The notes beneath the pieces were generated by a model. The model was not told the DNA's origin and did no database searches. It was given only the letters and a program-made list of their open reading frames with translations. Source: Halorhodospira sp. (lineage in GTDB: Bacteria; Pseudomonadota; Gammaproteobacteria; Nitrococcales; Halorhodospiraceae). From it: a DNA stretch of 15,406 bases. Of the stretch, positions 14,003 to 15,406 are shown piece by piece; the first letter of the stretch is position 1, and each line of letters starts with the position of its first letter. The stretch lies in assembly GCA_007127935.1 (NCBI GenBank), contig SKYL01000029.1, positions 1 through 15,406 of the forward strand, read 5' to 3'. The position numbers and the translations under genes are program-made.

Positions 14003-15052
14003 ATGACCCACAAACCGAGGGCGGTCGCCTTGATTTCCGGCGGCCTCGATTCCATGTTGGCCGTGCGTGTGATCCAAGATCACGGCGTGGAGGTGGAGGG
14101 GATCAACTTCTTCACTGGCTTCTGCGTGGAAGGCCATACCCACGCCATCCGCGAGCGCGACCGCAAGCGCCCGAAACGGAACCAAGCCCTGTGGGTGGCC
14201 GAACAACTCGGCGTGCGTTTGCATATGGTCGAGGTGGTGGAAGAGTACAAGGAGGTGCTCACCAACCCGAAGCACGGCTACGGGGCGAACCTGAACCCGT
14301 GTCTCGACTGCAAGGGCTTCCTGGTGCGCAAGGCGCTGGAGTGGATGCGCGCGCACGACTTCGACTTTCTCATCACCGGCGAGGTGGTGGGGCAGCGTCC
14401 CAAGTCGCAGAAGCGCAGCGACATGCCGATCATCCAGCGGGACTCGGGCGCGGAGGATCTGCTGCTTCGCCCCCTCTCGGCGAAGCTGCTCCCGGAGACC
14501 TATCCGGAACGGATGGGGTGGGTGGACCGGGAGCGGCTGTTCGATTTCAGCGGGCGTTCCCGCAAGCCGCAGATGGCGCTGGCCCGGCAACTCGGTTTCG
14601 ACGAGTGGGCCCAGCCGGCCGGCGGCTGCTGCTTTCTCACCGACGCGGCCTACTCCGCCAAGCTCACCGATCTCTGGCGCTCCCGTGGCGCCCAGCGTTA
14701 CGACCTCGACGACATCATGTTGCTGAAGGTGGGGCGCCACCTGCGGCCGCGTCCCCACTTCAAGGTGGTGATCTCGAGAGAGGAGGGCGAGACGCGCTTC
14801 CTGGAAGGCTACCGGAAGCGGTTCACCCACCTGCGCACCGTGAGCCACGGCGGCCCCTTGACCCTGGTGGACGGCGAGGCAAACGAGGATGATCTGTGGT
14901 TGGCGGCGCGCTTGGCGGCGCGCTTCTCGTCCGGCCGCACCGCCGAGCGCGTGCGGGTGGAGGTCAACCCGCTGGACGGCCCGGCCCGGGAAATCGAGGT
15001 GCCCCCATTGCCGGCCGACTCGGTGGCTCACGATTGGTATATCGGCACATGA
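14003..15052 (+). CDS. PP-loop ATPase, predicted tRNA thiolation enzyme with NFACT-R-like C-terminus
   Basis: PP-loop enzymes adenylate a target, in tRNA thiolases a base that then receives sulfur. This 349-residue protein has the PP-loop SGGLDS at residues 12-17, NPCLDCK with C100 and C103, TGEVVGQRPKSQKR at 125-138 and GGCCFLTD with C209 and C210. A CxxC plus a later Cys resembles the [4Fe-4S] ligands of TtuA, TtcA and archaeal ThiI. The rest, from about residue 230 (LLKVGRH, FKVVISR, GGPLTLVDG, LAARLAARFSSGRT), looks like the RNA-associated NFACT-R/DUF814 domain; this is by eye only. It lacks a visible THUMP domain. Such proteins are often annotated as MnmA-like or ThiI-like thiouridylases. 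I chose ATG 14003 because it precedes the PP-loop at the usual distance. The stop overlaps the TusA-like start as ATGA. The target RNA and position are unknown. Confidence 0.85.
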   Translation: MTHKPRAVALISGGLDSMLAVRVIQDHGVEVEGINFFTGFCVEGHTHAIRERDRKRPKRNQALWVAEQLGVRLHMVEVVEEYKEVLTNPKHGYGANLNPCLDCKGFLVRKALEWMRAHDFDFLITGEVVGQRPKSQKRSDMPIIQRDSGAEDLLLRPLSAKLLPETYPERMGWVDRERLFDFSGRSRKPQMALARQLGFDEWAQPAGGCCFLTDAAYSAKLTDLWRSRGAQRYDLDDIMLLKVGRHLRPRPHFKVVISREEGETRFLEGYRKRFTHLRTVSHGGPLTLVDGEANEDDLWLAARLAARFSSGRTAERVRVEVNPLDGPAREIEVPPLPADSVAHDWYIGT

Positions 15053-15288
15053 CGAAGCGATACGAACTCGACGCCCGCGGTCTCATCTGCCCGATGCCGG
15101 TGATCCGGACCCAGAGCCGCATCGCCGAACTGTCACCGGGCGACGAGCTACAAGTGCTGGTGACCGACCCCGGCGCACTGCACGACATCCCCGCTTGGTC
15201 CCGGGTCCACGGCCATACCGTCATCGAGGCGGTCGAAGAGGGTGACGAGCGGTGGGTGGTAGTGCGCGTGGGCGATGGCGCACCATAG
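15049..15288 (+). CDS. tusA: TusA/SirA/YedF-family sulfur carrier protein
   Basis: TusA-type proteins carry sulfur as a cysteine persulfide to thiolation or oxidation enzymes in the cytoplasm. The 79-residue product begins MTKRYELDARGLICPMPVIR with the signature Cys-Pro-x-Pro (C14) on the first helix, followed by SPGDELQVLVTDPGALHDIP and WVVVRV. This is the whole two-layer fold at normal length. Its ATG overlaps the stop of the PP-loop gene by ATGA, so the two are translationally coupled, which suggests it supplies sulfur to that enzyme. Family membership is clear. Which paralogue it is (TusA, YedF or another) is not, so the symbol is provisional. Its stop TAG lies in the centre of an NtrC-like box. 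Confidence 0.9.
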   Translation: MTKRYELDARGLICPMPVIRTQSRIAELSPGDELQVLVTDPGALHDIPAWSRVHGHTVIEAVEEGDERWVVVRVGDGAP

Positions 15289-15294
15289 TGGTGC
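15280..15294. promoter_or_regulatory. NtrC-type enhancer box 1 (perfect dyad)
   Basis: GCACCA-TAG-TGGTGC is a perfect dyad and fits the NtrC (NR-I) consensus GCACYA-N3-TRGTGC completely, as in the E. coli glnA enhancer. The central three bases are the tusA stop codon. It could also be a 6-bp stem with a 3-nt loop, but no T-run follows, so it is unlikely to be a terminator. Confidence 0.65.
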
Positions 15295-15309
15295 AGCGGC
15301 CCATGCGGC

Positions 15310-15324
15310 GCCCCACTATAGTGC
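15310..15324. promoter_or_regulatory. NtrC-type enhancer box 2 (one mismatch)
   Basis: GCCCCA-CTA-TAGTGC, read on the other strand as GCACTA-TAG-TGGGGC, has one mismatch to GCACYA-N3-TRGTGC. Its centre is 30 bp from that of box 1, about three helical turns, close to the spacing of the paired glnA enhancer sites. The inner core CACTATAGTG (15314-15323) is a perfect palindrome. Confidence 0.6.
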
Positions 15325-15406
15325 ACGATGACCGCGGCTTACCCGACCATCGGGGAGCACTGCCGGGGGCGGGGGCCTCCCGTTAAGGGACGCCGTGAAT
15401 CCGTCC
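15325..15406. other. Non-coding right end of window
   Basis: After the NtrC-like boxes the remaining 82 bases contain a GC-rich run (gggggcgggggcctccc) and no credible start codon with ribosome-binding site. I find no -24/-12 sigma-54 promoter here, so one would have to lie beyond the edge. Confidence 0.5.

Noticed and set aside
15280..15324. Inverted repeat as a transposon end or terminator
   Set aside because: The arms match the NtrC consensus with the right spacing, no T-run follows, and there is no transposase or target duplication.

Overview
The window is the replication-origin neighbourhood of a GC-rich gammaproteobacterial chromosome. From left to right it carries mnmE-yidC-yidD-rnpA-rpmH on the minus strand, dnaA-dnaN-recF-gyrB on the plus strand, then plsC-gmhB-glyS-glyQ on the minus strand. 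From memory this is the order seen in Pseudomonas. The full-length gammaproteobacterial-type GyrB and two-subunit glycyl-tRNA synthetase agree with that placement. The species cannot be named from the sequence; a lineage such as the Ectothiorhodospiraceae or Chromatiales is a guess.

Positions 1-3111 (minus strand) hold genes for tRNA wobble modification (MnmE, cut by the left edge), membrane protein insertion (YidC, YidD), RNase P protein and ribosomal protein bL34. They are packed with overlaps or very short gaps and are served by a strong promoter at 3171-3199. Positions 3112-3319 form a divergent promoter region with one perfect DnaA box. dnaA follows. The 4649-4859 spacer has a perfect DnaA box, a one-mismatch box and an AT-rich tract. 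The two spacers flanking dnaA are the candidate oriC elements, and the genes on both sides point away from them.

Positions 4860-9544 hold the sliding clamp, RecF and gyrase B. gyrB has its own extended -10 promoter over the end of recF. Positions 9501-13809 (minus strand) form a tight operon for glycyl-tRNA synthetase alpha and beta, a heptose-bisphosphate phosphatase for LPS core synthesis and a lysophosphatidic-acid acyltransferase. Its last gene runs 44 bp into the 3' end of gyrB on the opposite strand.

Positions 14003-15288 (plus strand) are the least ordinary part. A PP-loop ATPase, with a cysteine pattern like Fe-S-dependent tRNA thiolases and a C-terminal region resembling NFACT-R/DUF814, is fused by an ATGA stop/start overlap to a TusA-type sulfur carrier. 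I read the pair as a candidate RNA thiolation module. Two NtrC-type enhancer boxes with centres 30 bp apart lie across and just after the end of the TusA gene. They suggest a nitrogen-regulated sigma-54 promoter and gene just beyond the right edge. No tRNA or rRNA gene, insertion sequence or CRISPR array was seen, and no gene-free stretch exceeds about 210 bp.
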